Shown: positions 8,301 through 14,917, numbered from the stretch's first letter. The stretch is 17,515 nt of DNA from JANLQX01 sp043775075 (GCA_043775075.1 JAYVSS010000327.1:1-17515), one strand, 5' to 3'. Translations and numbers: made by a program. The notes: a model not told the origin generated them from the sequence alone.

Positions 8301-8863
8301 GATACTTTGCCGTCAATGCGGTGGGCAACGACCTCGTCGTGTGGAAGGACGACAACCGCCGGGACGAGTGGCTGCGGTTCTCCTACCCCCGCCAATCTGA
8401 AGCGCCATTCCTGTGTATCGCCGACTTTTTCGCCACGGAGCGTCCTGACTACGCCGCCTTCCACATCGTGACCATGGGCCACGACGTCAGTGAGCGGGCG
8501 GCGGAACTCTTTGCTGCTGATAAGTACACAGAGTATTTACTGATGCATGGCATCGGGGTCGAAATGGCCGAGGCATTGGCCGAGCTCTGGCATCGTCGAA
8601 TTCGGGAGGAGTGGGGCTATGCCGATCAGGACGGTCCGTCGCTCGCCGGATTGTTCAAGCAGCAGTATCGGGGTGGTCGCTACTCATGGGGATACCCGGC
8701 GTGCCCCAACCTCGAAGACAACGCGAAGGTCGCAGTGCTGCTCGGCGCCGACCGCATCGGCATCGAGTGCACCGAGGAAACCAGCTGGCAGTACCAGCCC
8801 GAACAATCCACCTCCGCCCTCATCTGCCATCACCCGCAGGCCAAATACTTCGTCGCCCGGTAG
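5345..8863 (+). CDS. metH: Cobalamin-dependent methionine synthase (MetH)
   Basis: A 1172-residue cytoplasmic enzyme that moves a methyl group from 5-methyltetrahydrofolate via methylcobalamin to homocysteine. Modules in order: homocysteine domain (1-310) with zinc ligands C230, C296, C297 (G-G-C-C-G-T); pterin domain (about 330-600) with V-M-G-E-R-T-N-A-N-G-S; cap (about 630-715); B12 domain with D-V-H745-D-I-G, the base-on His ligand; and reactivation domain (about 900-1172) with AdoMet motif R1112-Y-S-W-G-Y-P-A-C-P. All modules are complete and the length is near E. coli MetH (1227). The frame stays open upstream to 5132, but the ATG at 5345 is chosen because the family begins about here, GAGG lies 9 nt upstream, and the open stretch overlaps the leader RNA signal. 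It is monocistronic, divergent from the B12 adenosyltransferase and convergent with the VOC gene. Confidence 0.97.
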   Translation: MSISSRSQAFLDAARTRVVVYDGATGSNLQTIGLTADDFGGEALEGCNEMLVVTRPDAIANLHDSFFRIGSDVIETNTFGSFAIPLAEYDIAHRAYELSVAGARVAREVADGWSTPDRPRWVAGSIGPGTKMPSLGQIRFATLRDAYEEQARGLLDGGVDLFLIETQFDLLGLKAAVIGCRRAMRTIGRDVPLQLQVTMEMTGRMLPGTEIGAALTAIEAIRPDIVGMNCATGPVEMGEHLRHLSNYAHVPISCLPNAGLPSVKDGKMHYDLGPDGLAEHLHRFITEYGVSVVGGCCGTTPEHLAAVVARCAHLEVKPRSPKKEPGATSLYTHVPFTQDKSFLVMGERTNANGSKAFRDAMLAEDWELCTAIARDQVKEGAHVIDVCVDYVGRDGTKDMDEIASRFATQAAVPLVLDSTEPQVMEAGLQWIGGKAILNSANLEDGDAPGSRLDRVFTLAREYGTAVVCLLIDEKGQARDIEWKMEIAHRLHDIATNRYGIDPTDLIFDALTFPLSTGDDDLRGDAMATIEAIRRIRAELPGVSCTLGISNVSFGLNPASRVVLNSVFLSEAVKAGLNAAIVHAAKILPMHKIPDEHKQVCLDLIYDHRRARSDAEPAGYDPLHALMALFENVRAHKVEKEDRSDWPIEQVLKQRIIDGDREGLEVDLDRAVTDGVAPLAIINDVLLDGMKTVGELFGSGQMQLPFVLQSAETMKRSVAHLEPLLEKSDSGGKGRIVLATVKGDVHDIGKNLVDIILTNNGYEVHNIGIKVGIAEMIEKAVAIKADAIGMSGLLVKSTLIMRENLEELNTRGLDRIPILLGGAALTRTYVERDLRTVYNGRVFYGRDAFEGLDVMDRIGAIRRGEAPDDPDFGRAVGGRDIPARSVKVIDPSIQVPNRSPDVVNDNELLAPPFVGSRVTKGIALDDIAAYINETALFRNQWQFRPQKRADGTVETDVEFKDRTRSLLRSQLADAKATGLLIPQVVHGYFAVNAVGNDLVVWKDDNRRDEWLRFSYPRQSEAPFLCIADFFATERPDYAAFHIVTMGHDVSERAAELFAADKYTEYLLMHGIGVEMAEALAELWHRRIREEWGYADQDGPSLAGLFKQQYRGGRYSWGYPACPNLEDNAKVAVLLGADRIGIECTEETSWQYQPEQSTSALICHHPQAKYFVAR

Positions 8864-8866
8864 AAA

Positions 8867-9727
8867 TCAACGCCCAGCTGAGCCCGTGTAGTCGCCCAGC
8901 CCGCTCGTTTCGCCATCAGCCAGTGGCCAAAATCGCCCTCCTGGGCGATGCCCATCGGGATCTTGGGCGGTCCTGTTCGATCGGCGCTGATCGGCACATC
9001 GATCAGACGAGGCGGAAGGTGGTGCCGGCGATTTCGTACGTCTCACCGACCCGGCGGGGTCGGTCGTTGTGAGGTCGATGGCGACCAAACCGGACCGACC
9101 GGCGGCGAGATCATTCGTGGACGAAACGAACGAGATGCGGGAGGCGTCGGGGAGGGTCGCTCGGTCATTCTGAATCTCGATATTCATCGCCCGCGCCCAT
9201 GATTCCCTCAACGCCGTCAACGCTGCGGGATCGTTGGCCGCCATCGTGATACCAGCAATCCCGGTGACGGTCTCGGTGCTCGAATTGCGTTGCCAATTCG
9301 GACCCGCCCAGTGCCACGAGCCGACGGGGCGAGCTTCGTCGAAGGAGACGATGGCGCCGCCGATGTCGGCCGGATGCACGTGCGTACCACTGATCTCAGG
9401 GAGATCGCCCGACCACACCGTGCGTAGACCTTCACTGCTCAGGTGAGCGCGGGCGGCAACGATCGACTCGACCTGGACGATCACCATGTACCCGGCGTCG
9501 CCCCCAGCGCGCGTCATCCAACGTCCGGCCGCAGTATCGGCGTGGATGGGCGAGACGACCTCCAGGAACTGATCACCAACGGGGAATACGCCGTTGGCCA
9601 GGCCGAACTCCGCCACGCCCGGATCGCCGTACGCCTCGCCCAACCCGAACCGCGTTTGTAGTTCCGTGACCGTGGCAGCCAGGTCCGCCGCCACCACCAC
9701 CACCTGACGTAGCCGGTTCACCAACAC
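8867..9727 (-). CDS. VOC/glyoxalase-like protein, 3' end apparently frameshifted
   Basis: The open frame encodes 286 residues from a GTG at 9725-9727. Residues 1-225 look like two vicinal-oxygen-chelate modules: L-R-Q-V-V-V-V-A-A-D-L-A-A-T-V (7-21), F-G-L-A-N-G-V-F-P-V-G-D-Q-F-L-E-V-V-S-P (41-60), and a second half starting I-A-G-I-T-M-A-A-N-D-P (157-167). Substrate is unknown. After T-T-T-D-P-A (225) the frame gives 61 Arg/Ser/Gly-rich residues without family character. In the neighbouring frame the DNA reads R-V-G-E-T-Y-E-I-A-G-T-T-F-R-L-V-stop, a typical closing strand, ending at 9003. The switch lies at the CCCGGCGGGG run (9050-9059) and needs one missing base. The restored gene would be 9003-9727, 241 residues. 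Either the assembly lost a base or the gene has a real C-terminal frameshift. Confidence 0.75.
   Translation of the reverse strand: MLVNRLRQVVVVAADLAATVTELQTRFGLGEAYGDPGVAEFGLANGVFPVGDQFLEVVSPIHADTAAGRWMTRAGGDAGYMVIVQVESIVAARAHLSSEGLRTVWSGDLPEISGTHVHPADIGGAIVSFDEARPVGSWHWAGPNWQRNSSTETVTGIAGITMAANDPAALTALRESWARAMNIEIQNDRATLPDASRISFVSSTNDLAAGRSGLVAIDLTTTDPAGSVRRTKSPAPPSASSDRCADQRRSNRTAQDPDGHRPGGRFWPLADGETSGLGDYTGSAGR
8932..8949 (-). terminator. Rho-independent-like terminator of the VOC gene
   Basis: ATCGCCC (8932-8938) and GGGCGAT (8943-8949) form a perfect 7-bp stem with a 4-nt loop. Read on the minus strand it is followed by a short T run (GATTTTGG). It lies about 55 nt past the stop expected for the frame-restored VOC gene (9003), and would be inside the coding region if the frameshifted frame were real. 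It also lies 68 bp past the metH stop and could block read-through from either side. Confidence 0.6.
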
Positions 9728-9769
9728 CGCGGCAGATTACGCCGACGATGGCCGCCGCACCCAAACCAA

Positions 9770-9813
9770 GTGCTGGGTTGGTGCTGGGTTGGTGCTGGGT
9801 TGGCGCTGGGCTG
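9770..9813 (+). repeat. Four 11-bp G-rich tandem repeats
   Basis: GTGCTGGGTTG is present three times exactly (9770-9780, 9781-9791, 9792-9802), followed by GCGCTGGGCTG (9803-9813), which differs at two positions, then a partial GTGC. The array lies between the divergent VOC and M24-peptidase genes, ending 49 bp before the peptidase start. The 11-bp period is near one helical turn, and the regular GGG runs (9775, 9786, 9797, 9808) could form a G-quadruplex. Confidence 0.95.
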
Positions 9814-9862
9814 GTGCGCTGTGGTGGCGGACCTATCGGCCCGGCTCGGCCAGACTTGGGGC

Positions 9863-10975
9863 ATGCCTATGGATGCATCGACCGCTCGTCAACTCCGCCT
9901 GGCCAAGGTTCGCACCTCGATGGTCGAGCAGGGCGTCGACGCGCTGCTGCTATCGCTCGGCGCCGACCTTCCGTGGCTCACCGGCTACCACGCCATGCCG
10001 CTGGAGCGCCTCACCATGCTTGTCCTCCCGGTCGACGATCACCCGACGCTGGTCATCCCGGGCCTTGAAGCGGCCCGGGTGGAGCATGATCCGAACGTTT
10101 TCACGATGGCTCCCTGGACCGAAACGCAATCGCCGATCGAACTGGTCGCCGGGCTCGTTGGAAGCCGCCACACGCTGGCCATCAGCGACCGCTGCTGGGC
10201 TCAGTTTCTCGTCAGTCTGCAGGACGCCATGCCCGGGCGGAAATGGCGAAAATCTTCGCAGATCGTGTCCCCCCTTCGCATGCGCAAAGATGCCTCCGAG
10301 ATTTTCGCCCTTACGGCGGCGGGGTTAGCTGCGGACCGAGTTGCGGCGCAACTCCACGGCGGCGAAATCCCGCTGATCGGACGAACTGAAGCTTCGGTCT
10401 CGGCCGACATTTCCAACCGTCTCATCGCTGAAGGTCACGATGTCGTGAACTTCGCAATCGTTGCCTCCGGTCCAAATGCTGCGTCTCCCCACCACCACGC
10501 CAGCGACCGTCTGATCGAAGCTGGCGAGATCGTACTGTGCGACTTCGGCGGCACGATGGACGGATACTGCTCCGACATCACCCGGTGCGTGTTCACCGGC
10601 GAGCCCCCTGCTGATGTGGCCGAGGCCTACGACGTCTTGATGGCGTCGAACGCTGCGGGCGTGGCGGCGGGCACCGTCGGCACGCCATGCCAAGACGTGG
10701 ACCGGGCGTCTCGACGGGTGATCGACGAAGCGGGATTCGGCCAATACTTCATTCATCGCACCGGCCACGGTATCGGGATGGAAGAGCATGAGGACCCGTA
10801 CATAGTCGAAGGAAACGCGATGCCGCTCGCCGCCGGACATGCGTTTTCGGTGGAGCCCGGCATCTATATCAGTGGTCGCTGGGGCATGCGGCTTGAAGAC
10901 ATCGTGGTGGCCACCGACGACGGGCCCGTCGCCCTCAACGAGGCCGACCACCGCCTCATCACGGTCGAAGCTTAA
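9863..10975 (+). CDS. M24-family Xaa-Pro aminopeptidase/dipeptidase
   Basis: A 370-residue cytoplasmic metallopeptidase of the pita-bread fold, expected to cleave dipeptides or peptides with proline in second position. The N-terminal creatinase-like domain (about 5-135) contains L-P-W-L-T-G-Y. The catalytic domain (about 140-370) has all five metal ligands in order: D227 (C-D-F-G-G), D238 (C-S-D-I-T-R), H302 (H-R-T-G-H-G-I-G), E331 (S-V-E-P-G-I-Y) and E345 (R-L-E-D-I-V). It also has the conserved S-P-H-H-H (208-212). The start is ATG at 9863-9865 (an in-frame ATG at 9869 is also possible). The frame is open further up through the G-rich tandem repeats, but that part reads as a Trp/Gly-rich artefact. 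The SD is weak (TTGGGG). An unknown membrane protein follows 20 bp downstream, probably in the same transcript. Confidence 0.92.
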   Translation: MPMDASTARQLRLAKVRTSMVEQGVDALLLSLGADLPWLTGYHAMPLERLTMLVLPVDDHPTLVIPGLEAARVEHDPNVFTMAPWTETQSPIELVAGLVGSRHTLAISDRCWAQFLVSLQDAMPGRKWRKSSQIVSPLRMRKDASEIFALTAAGLAADRVAAQLHGGEIPLIGRTEASVSADISNRLIAEGHDVVNFAIVASGPNAASPHHHASDRLIEAGEIVLCDFGGTMDGYCSDITRCVFTGEPPADVAEAYDVLMASNAAGVAAGTVGTPCQDVDRASRRVIDEAGFGQYFIHRTGHGIGMEEHEDPYIVEGNAMPLAAGHAFSVEPGIYISGRWGMRLEDIVVATDDGPVALNEADHRLITVEA

Positions 10976-10995
10976 TAACTAAGCTCACGTAGTAC

Positions 10996-11943
10996 ATGAT
11001 CAAACTCGACGGCGCGACTGTCCTCCTTCAATGGGCCACTGGCGGCCTCTTCTTCCTCTGGGTGACCACTCGCCATCGACTGGTCGGTCTTGGGTATGGA
11101 TGGTTGTTGCGCTGGACGTATGCCATCTTCGCCGCCGGCGCGGCGGTGGCTTCGGTTTATACGGAGCGAGTTTTGGTCCGGGACATTGCGTCGGCGGGCG
11201 TAGCCGTAAGCGCAGTTGGGGTCTTCGTGGTTTCCTATCTTCGCCGTAAAGCCGGAGTCAAGCAGCAGCGCCAGGAGACCACCCGTAAGAAGACCCGAGT
11301 CTCGGCGATGACGCAGAGTGGAAGCGTGATTACCGCCGAGGTGCCGGTCGGCAGAGGCCCGGCTAGCGCCACAATGCAGATGCGGGACCAGTTCGGTCGG
11401 GCATCAGCCGACGTTCAACGCGACGTCGCCGATGGCCCGGAATTTGCGCCGATCCTTGACCTCATCGCCCCGGCCATCGGCCTCGTTGGATTGGTGGCCG
11501 GAGGATGGGCGGCGGCGCCCGGCGGGGGAAGCGCCGCCGCGCTCGCCGTGGCTCGGACCATCGTTGGAGCGCTGTTTCTTGGCGCCGTGTCCGACGCCAT
11601 GCTGCTCGGTCATTGGTACCTCGTTCAGCCCGGGCTGTCTCGCAACCCCATCGGGGAACTCAACGATTGGATTCTCAAGCTTTGGCCGGTGGAAGTGGCC
11701 TTGCTGCTCATCCCCACAGGGATGATTTCGGTGATCAACGGGACGATCAGCGACTCCTACGGCGGCATGCTCGGCTGGTTCTGGATTGGATGCGCGCTTA
11801 TGACCGGCGGCCTCGCATTCGTGACCCGCATCATTCTGCGCGAGCGTTTCTACTCCGCCGTGATGGCGGCCACCGGAATGCTGTACCTAGCTATCCTGAC
11901 GGCGTTCGGTACAGACCTGGTGGCCCGGGCCGTCCTTTCGTAG
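10996..11943 (+). CDS. Polytopic membrane protein of unknown function
   Basis: A 315-residue integral membrane protein that I do not recognise. By eye it has about eight hydrophobic segments: near 6-25, 38-56, 65-82, then 152-172, 183-205, 230-250, 258-280 and 288-306. A charged loop (84-150, rich in Arg, Lys, Gln, Thr) separates a three-helix first part from a five-helix second part. The segment from 199 to 218 holds the most distinctive residues, S-D-A-M-L-L-G-H-W-Y-L-V-Q-P-G-L-S-R-N-P, in which His206 and the aromatic pair sit at a helix end and could be a ligand site. That is only a guess. It lies 20 bp after the M24 peptidase, so it is probably co-transcribed, and ends 15 bp before the convergent RCCR-like gene. 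Confidence 0.8.
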   Translation: MIKLDGATVLLQWATGGLFFLWVTTRHRLVGLGYGWLLRWTYAIFAAGAAVASVYTERVLVRDIASAGVAVSAVGVFVVSYLRRKAGVKQQRQETTRKKTRVSAMTQSGSVITAEVPVGRGPASATMQMRDQFGRASADVQRDVADGPEFAPILDLIAPAIGLVGLVAGGWAAAPGGGSAAALAVARTIVGALFLGAVSDAMLLGHWYLVQPGLSRNPIGELNDWILKLWPVEVALLLIPTGMISVINGTISDSYGGMLGWFWIGCALMTGGLAFVTRIILRERFYSAVMAATGMLYLAILTAFGTDLVARAVLS

Positions 11944-11958
11944 AGGTCCTACGCGAAC

Positions 11959-12816
11959 TTAGTAGTTCGAGGGACGCATCGCCGGCGGGGCGCAGTCGTT
12001 CGAGAAGGCGCCGATACGGGCTATCTGGCGATCGCCACCCCAGAGCTGGCGCTCTAGAAGGTGCACTTTGTCTGTACCGAAGTACCGGATCGCGAGAGCG
12101 TTGGCCGGGTCCAACTCTGCGGCGAAACGGCGAACCTTCAGGTCGCGTTCGGCCAGCCCCGCCCGCTCAGCCTCCAGCGTGGGTACCGCAGTATCGAGCC
12201 AGCCGAACCAAATGTCCAGCATCGCATTGGCAATCTCCGTGTATGTCGCCAGATTCGCATCGGTCCGGTCAGCGAGGAAGCAGAATGCCGTTTCCGACAG
12301 GGTTTCGCGAACATAGAGCGCTCGGCTCGTAAACGGGCGGAGGTTTTCATTGGCCCGGTACTTCAACCACAGCGCGTTGACTGACTCGTAGTACGTGTAC
12401 AGATGTTCCGTGTCGATGATGGTATCGGTCCGCGCCGGGAAGTCTCCGAGCATGAACAGGTCAGGGAAAGTGCCAAAGGCGAACGCGCAGTGGGGAACCT
12501 TTATCGTCGGGCCTAGCCACATCGACAGGTGCATGTTGCAGAAACCCATGGTGGGGTTCACCAGGTTCGAGTGGACCATCCAGTCGATTGGTTCACCCAC
12601 CCACGACGTCATATGGCCGTTGGGTCCGCCGGACTCCGCGCCGAGGTACCGGTCGTGAGGGAGCGAACTCGGATCACGCACCAGGTTCGGGAATCGTTCG
12701 TCGATGCGTGAGCGCAGAAGCGCTGTGAGCGACCACAGCTTTTCAAACCACTCGGTGTTGTCGACCTTCGTCGCATCGAGGAGTTCCGTGACGTGCTGAA
12801 GTGATTCCTGAGCCAT
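11959..12816 (-). CDS. Red chlorophyll catabolite reductase (RCCR)-like protein, bilin-reductase superfamily
   Basis: A 285-residue soluble protein. By eye it follows plant RCCR along most of its length: P-N-G (65-67), P-I-D-W (76-79; plant P-I-D-F), V-P-H (107-109) opening a strand, D-F-P-A-R-T-D (125-131; plant L-P-H-R-K-D), E-H-L-Y-T-Y-Y-E (137-144; plant D-Y-L-K-E-Y-Y), R-P-F-T-S-R-A-L-Y-V-R-E (160-171; plant P-Y-V-S-P-S-L-F-V-R), M-L-D-I-W (199-203; plant V-L-E-V-W), and E-R-D-x4-R-R followed by Asp236 and Y-F-G (245-247). The family is related to ferredoxin-dependent bilin reductases, which reduce linear tetrapyrroles. An acidic residue matches roughly the plant catalytic Asp (D236), but the plant catalytic Glu appears to be Ala here. 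The plant sequence is from memory. The substrate is unknown. It is divergent from the cysteine hydrolase at 12882. Confidence 0.68.
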   Translation of the reverse strand: MAQESLQHVTELLDATKVDNTEWFEKLWSLTALLRSRIDERFPNLVRDPSSLPHDRYLGAESGGPNGHMTSWVGEPIDWMVHSNLVNPTMGFCNMHLSMWLGPTIKVPHCAFAFGTFPDLFMLGDFPARTDTIIDTEHLYTYYESVNALWLKYRANENLRPFTSRALYVRETLSETAFCFLADRTDANLATYTEIANAMLDIWFGWLDTAVPTLEAERAGLAERDLKVRRFAAELDPANALAIRYFGTDKVHLLERQLWGGDRQIARIGAFSNDCAPPAMRPSNY

Positions 12817-12881
12817 GGCCGTCCGACGTTAGCGGTCTGTCTCCGAACAACCAGCACAGGGACTCTTCGTATGATGGCCGT
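12817..12881. promoter_or_regulatory. Divergent intergenic region of the RCCR-like and amidase genes
   Basis: This 65-bp region must carry both start regions. On the plus strand AGGGA (12858-12862) is 19 nt before the amidase ATG at 12882, which is too far, but well placed for ATG-ATG-GCC-GTA-TGA at 12871-12885. That four-codon frame's TGA overlaps the amidase ATG. No clear -10/-35 pair is visible. Confidence 0.4.
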
Positions 12882-13544
12882 ATGACCGTGGCCGACGACA
12901 TCCATGCCGACTATGCCCGTGCCGGTTTCGGTGGCGGGTTGGCGTTCGGAACTCGACCGGCGCTGATCGTCATCGACATGGCGCGCGCCTACTTTGAGCC
13001 CGACGCCCCGCTGTACCTCGGGCCGGACGTGGGGCCTGCCGTCCTGGCCTCGGTCGGTCGCCTCATCGAGGGCGCCCGTCAAGATCGTTTGCCAGTGATC
13101 TTTACCGAGGTTCGCTACGCCGCTGGTGGTGTTGACGGCGGCATTTTCTTCCGCAAGGTGCCCGCCCTTCGTTGCTTCGAAGACGGACATTCGTGGGGCG
13201 AGTTTATGGCCCCGATCCAACCGACAAACGGCGACGTGATTGTGACGAAACAGTACGCGTCGTCGTTCTTCGGTACGTCACTCGCGTCAACGCTCACTGC
13301 GCTTCGCGTGGATACCCTCATTGTGTGCGGCGTCTCCACCAGCGGCTGCGTGCGGGCCACGGCGGTGGACGCATGTCAGCACGGATTCGTCCCTCTCGTG
13401 GTCCGAGATGCGTGCGGAGACCGCTCCCCCGCGGTGCACGATGCCAACCTCTTCGATCTCCAGCAGAAGTACGCCGAGGTCAGGTCCGAGGCCGAAGCGT
13501 TGGTCTATATCGAGTCAACCGCCGTGGCCCGCGACCAACCTTGA
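12882..13544 (+). CDS. Isochorismatase-fold cysteine hydrolase, N-carbamoylsarcosine amidase-like
   Basis: A 220-residue cytoplasmic hydrolase. The catalytic triad is visible: D32 (I-V-I-D-M-A-R-A-Y-F), K123 (V-T-K-Q-Y-A-S-S-F-F-G-T) and nucleophile C156 (T-S-G-C-V-R-A-T-A-V-D-A). The segments S-T-S-G-C-V-R-A, D-A-C-x-H-G-F-x-P-L-V-V and H-D-A-N-L-F-D-L-x-x-K-Y-A-E-V (186-200) are those of the N-carbamoylsarcosine amidohydrolase branch, which splits C-N bonds of carbamoyl or amide substrates. The true substrate is not certain, and maleamate or related amides are alternatives. The start is ATG at 12882 (MTVADD); the frame is open further upstream without family character. It is divergent from the RCCR-like gene and convergent with the acyl-CoA-dehydrogenase-like gene. 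No creatinine-pathway partners are in the window. Confidence 0.87.
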   Translation: MTVADDIHADYARAGFGGGLAFGTRPALIVIDMARAYFEPDAPLYLGPDVGPAVLASVGRLIEGARQDRLPVIFTEVRYAAGGVDGGIFFRKVPALRCFEDGHSWGEFMAPIQPTNGDVIVTKQYASSFFGTSLASTLTALRVDTLIVCGVSTSGCVRATAVDACQHGFVPLVVRDACGDRSPAVHDANLFDLQQKYAEVRSEAEALVYIESTAVARDQP

Positions 13545-13568
13545 CCAGGCCCTGCAGTTCTCCTAAAG

Positions 13569-14840
13569 CTACGCGCGCTTAGCATTGGCTCCGAACTCGT
13601 TTTGCCGCTGACCGGTAAGGACCATCGAGGCTGCTTCAAGTTGGCCCTTTTCCGCAGGGAACGCCTGCACTAGGCCCATGGCGAGATCGCGCAGAGAGCG
13701 CCCAATGATTCCGTCCAGCGTGGCGTTTGACGTGCCACAAGTCTTGAGTGCGGTGGTGCCGACGCGATAGGCCGCCTCACACACCTGCCCCTTGGCCAGG
13801 CGCCACGACTTGACTTCCTCGGCCTTCGAGGTCGGCCGAGGGTCCGTCGCTTCCAACCAGAGCTGTCGACGCATCCACAGCTTGGCCGTTTCGAGATCAG
13901 CGGTCATCTCGCCGATGAGTTGTTGTTGAAATGGGGCCGTTCCAATGGATGCACCGGTATCGGCGAACGTGGTTCGGGACAGATGCGCCAGGGCGTAGTC
14001 GTACACCGCTTGCGCAGCCCCAAGGTAAATGGCGCCGACGGCCAGTTGATTTCCGACAAATGAGCCACGACTTACTTGGGTCATAGTGATGAATGCATTC
14101 GGGATGGCGAGCGCGTTTCCGTCGGCCACGAAGACATCGTCGAGCACGATTCCATGATTCGCGCTCGCTCGCATTCCAAGCCCATTCCAACGAGCCCGTT
14201 CGCTCACACCGGCGCTCTCCCGACCAACAAGAAAAAGTGAGAGCCCGGCCACACCGTCGACATCGTCACGTTTGGCGGTCACGAGATAGTTGTCGGCCAC
14301 GCCCGTGGCGCACCCGAACGACTTCACGCCCTTCAGCCGCCATCCTCCGTCGACCTTGTGAGCTTGGCTATTGATCGTGATATTTGCACCCTCGGTCTTG
14401 CCCGACTCGCTGGCGAAGTTGGCCAGCCACTGGCCGCGGCCCATCCCCGTGAGTACCCGCTCAGCGAAGGCCCGCACTTGACCGGCTTCGCTTTCGGCAA
14501 ACAGGCCGGCGTCGAGTGCTTCGAGCGGGAGCAAGCCGCGGCTGGCGCTGGAGCAATGGAAGAAAAAGGCGAGGGCCGTGGACGGACAGGCGGTTCCCAT
14601 GGCGAACACCGCTGCAGTCAGGTCTCGCGGGCCTCCACCGAGTCCGCCGAATCGCTCGGGGATGATCAGCCCGAGGAGGCCCGCTTCGCTCAAGAGTCGG
14701 ACATGCGACATCGGAAATGTCGCGGTGCGATCAGCGTTCTCGGCCTCTGCGCGCAGGGCCGGGAGTACCGCTTCGACTCGTTCAGCGCGAGATCGTTCTG
14801 CCACAGTGGGATCGTCTAGGAGGAGGTCGGCAGTAACCAT
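13569..14840 (-). CDS. Acyl-CoA-dehydrogenase-like flavoprotein
   Basis: A 423-residue cytoplasmic flavoprotein of the acyl-CoA dehydrogenase fold. The helical N-terminal domain has the typical R-L-L-S-E-A-G-L-L-G-L-I-I-P-E-R-F-G-G-L-G-G (48-69). The middle beta domain has S-E-S-G (144-147) and G-W-R-L-K-G-V-K-S-F-G-C-A-T-G-V-A-D (166-183), then W-N-G-L-G-M-R-A-S (218-226). The C-terminal helical domain covers about 250-415. I cannot place the usual catalytic Glu, and the flavin loop differs from true fatty acyl-CoA dehydrogenases. A DszC/HpaA-like flavin monooxygenase or a specialised dehydrogenase is therefore possible, and the substrate is open. It starts at ATG 14838-14840 with no SD, so it may be leaderless. 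It stands alone, convergent with the amidase gene. Confidence 0.85.
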   Translation of the reverse strand: MVTADLLLDDPTVAERSRAERVEAVLPALRAEAENADRTATFPMSHVRLLSEAGLLGLIIPERFGGLGGGPRDLTAAVFAMGTACPSTALAFFFHCSSASRGLLPLEALDAGLFAESEAGQVRAFAERVLTGMGRGQWLANFASESGKTEGANITINSQAHKVDGGWRLKGVKSFGCATGVADNYLVTAKRDDVDGVAGLSLFLVGRESAGVSERARWNGLGMRASANHGIVLDDVFVADGNALAIPNAFITMTQVSRGSFVGNQLAVGAIYLGAAQAVYDYALAHLSRTTFADTGASIGTAPFQQQLIGEMTADLETAKLWMRRQLWLEATDPRPTSKAEEVKSWRLAKGQVCEAAYRVGTTALKTCGTSNATLDGIIGRSLRDLAMGLVQAFPAEKGQLEAASMVLTGQRQNEFGANAKRA

Positions 14841-14895
14841 CTGATGACGGTATCAGTGGGCCTCAGCGCGCCGACAGTACCGGTCGCGCCGTCAA

Positions 14896-14917
14896 CATCT
14901 GATGGTCGCAACAGATG
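14896..14917. promoter_or_regulatory. Inverted repeat upstream of the flavoprotein gene, possible operator
   Basis: CATCTG (14896-14901) and CAGATG (14912-14917) form an inverted repeat with a 10-nt spacer, about 55 bp upstream of the flavoprotein start (minus strand). The 9-mer CATCTGATG at 14896-14904 recurs at 14838-14846, across the start codon. It may be a regulator site or chance. The rest of the 119-bp gap 14841-14959 shows nothing else clear. Confidence 0.3.

Noticed and set aside
8867..9002. C-terminal 46 residues of the VOC frame downstream of the restored stop
   Set aside because: They are low-complexity Arg/Ser/Gly-rich and run through a hairpin with T run; best read as non-coding DNA past a frameshift.
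9770..9862. Trp/Gly-rich N-terminal extension of the M24 peptidase
   Set aside because: It is encoded by the tandem repeats; the family N-terminus begins at about the ATG at 9863.
11505..12332. 275-codon plus-strand frame overlapping the membrane protein and the RCCR-like gene
   Set aside because: Arg/Pro-rich shadow crossing two well-supported genes in other frames.
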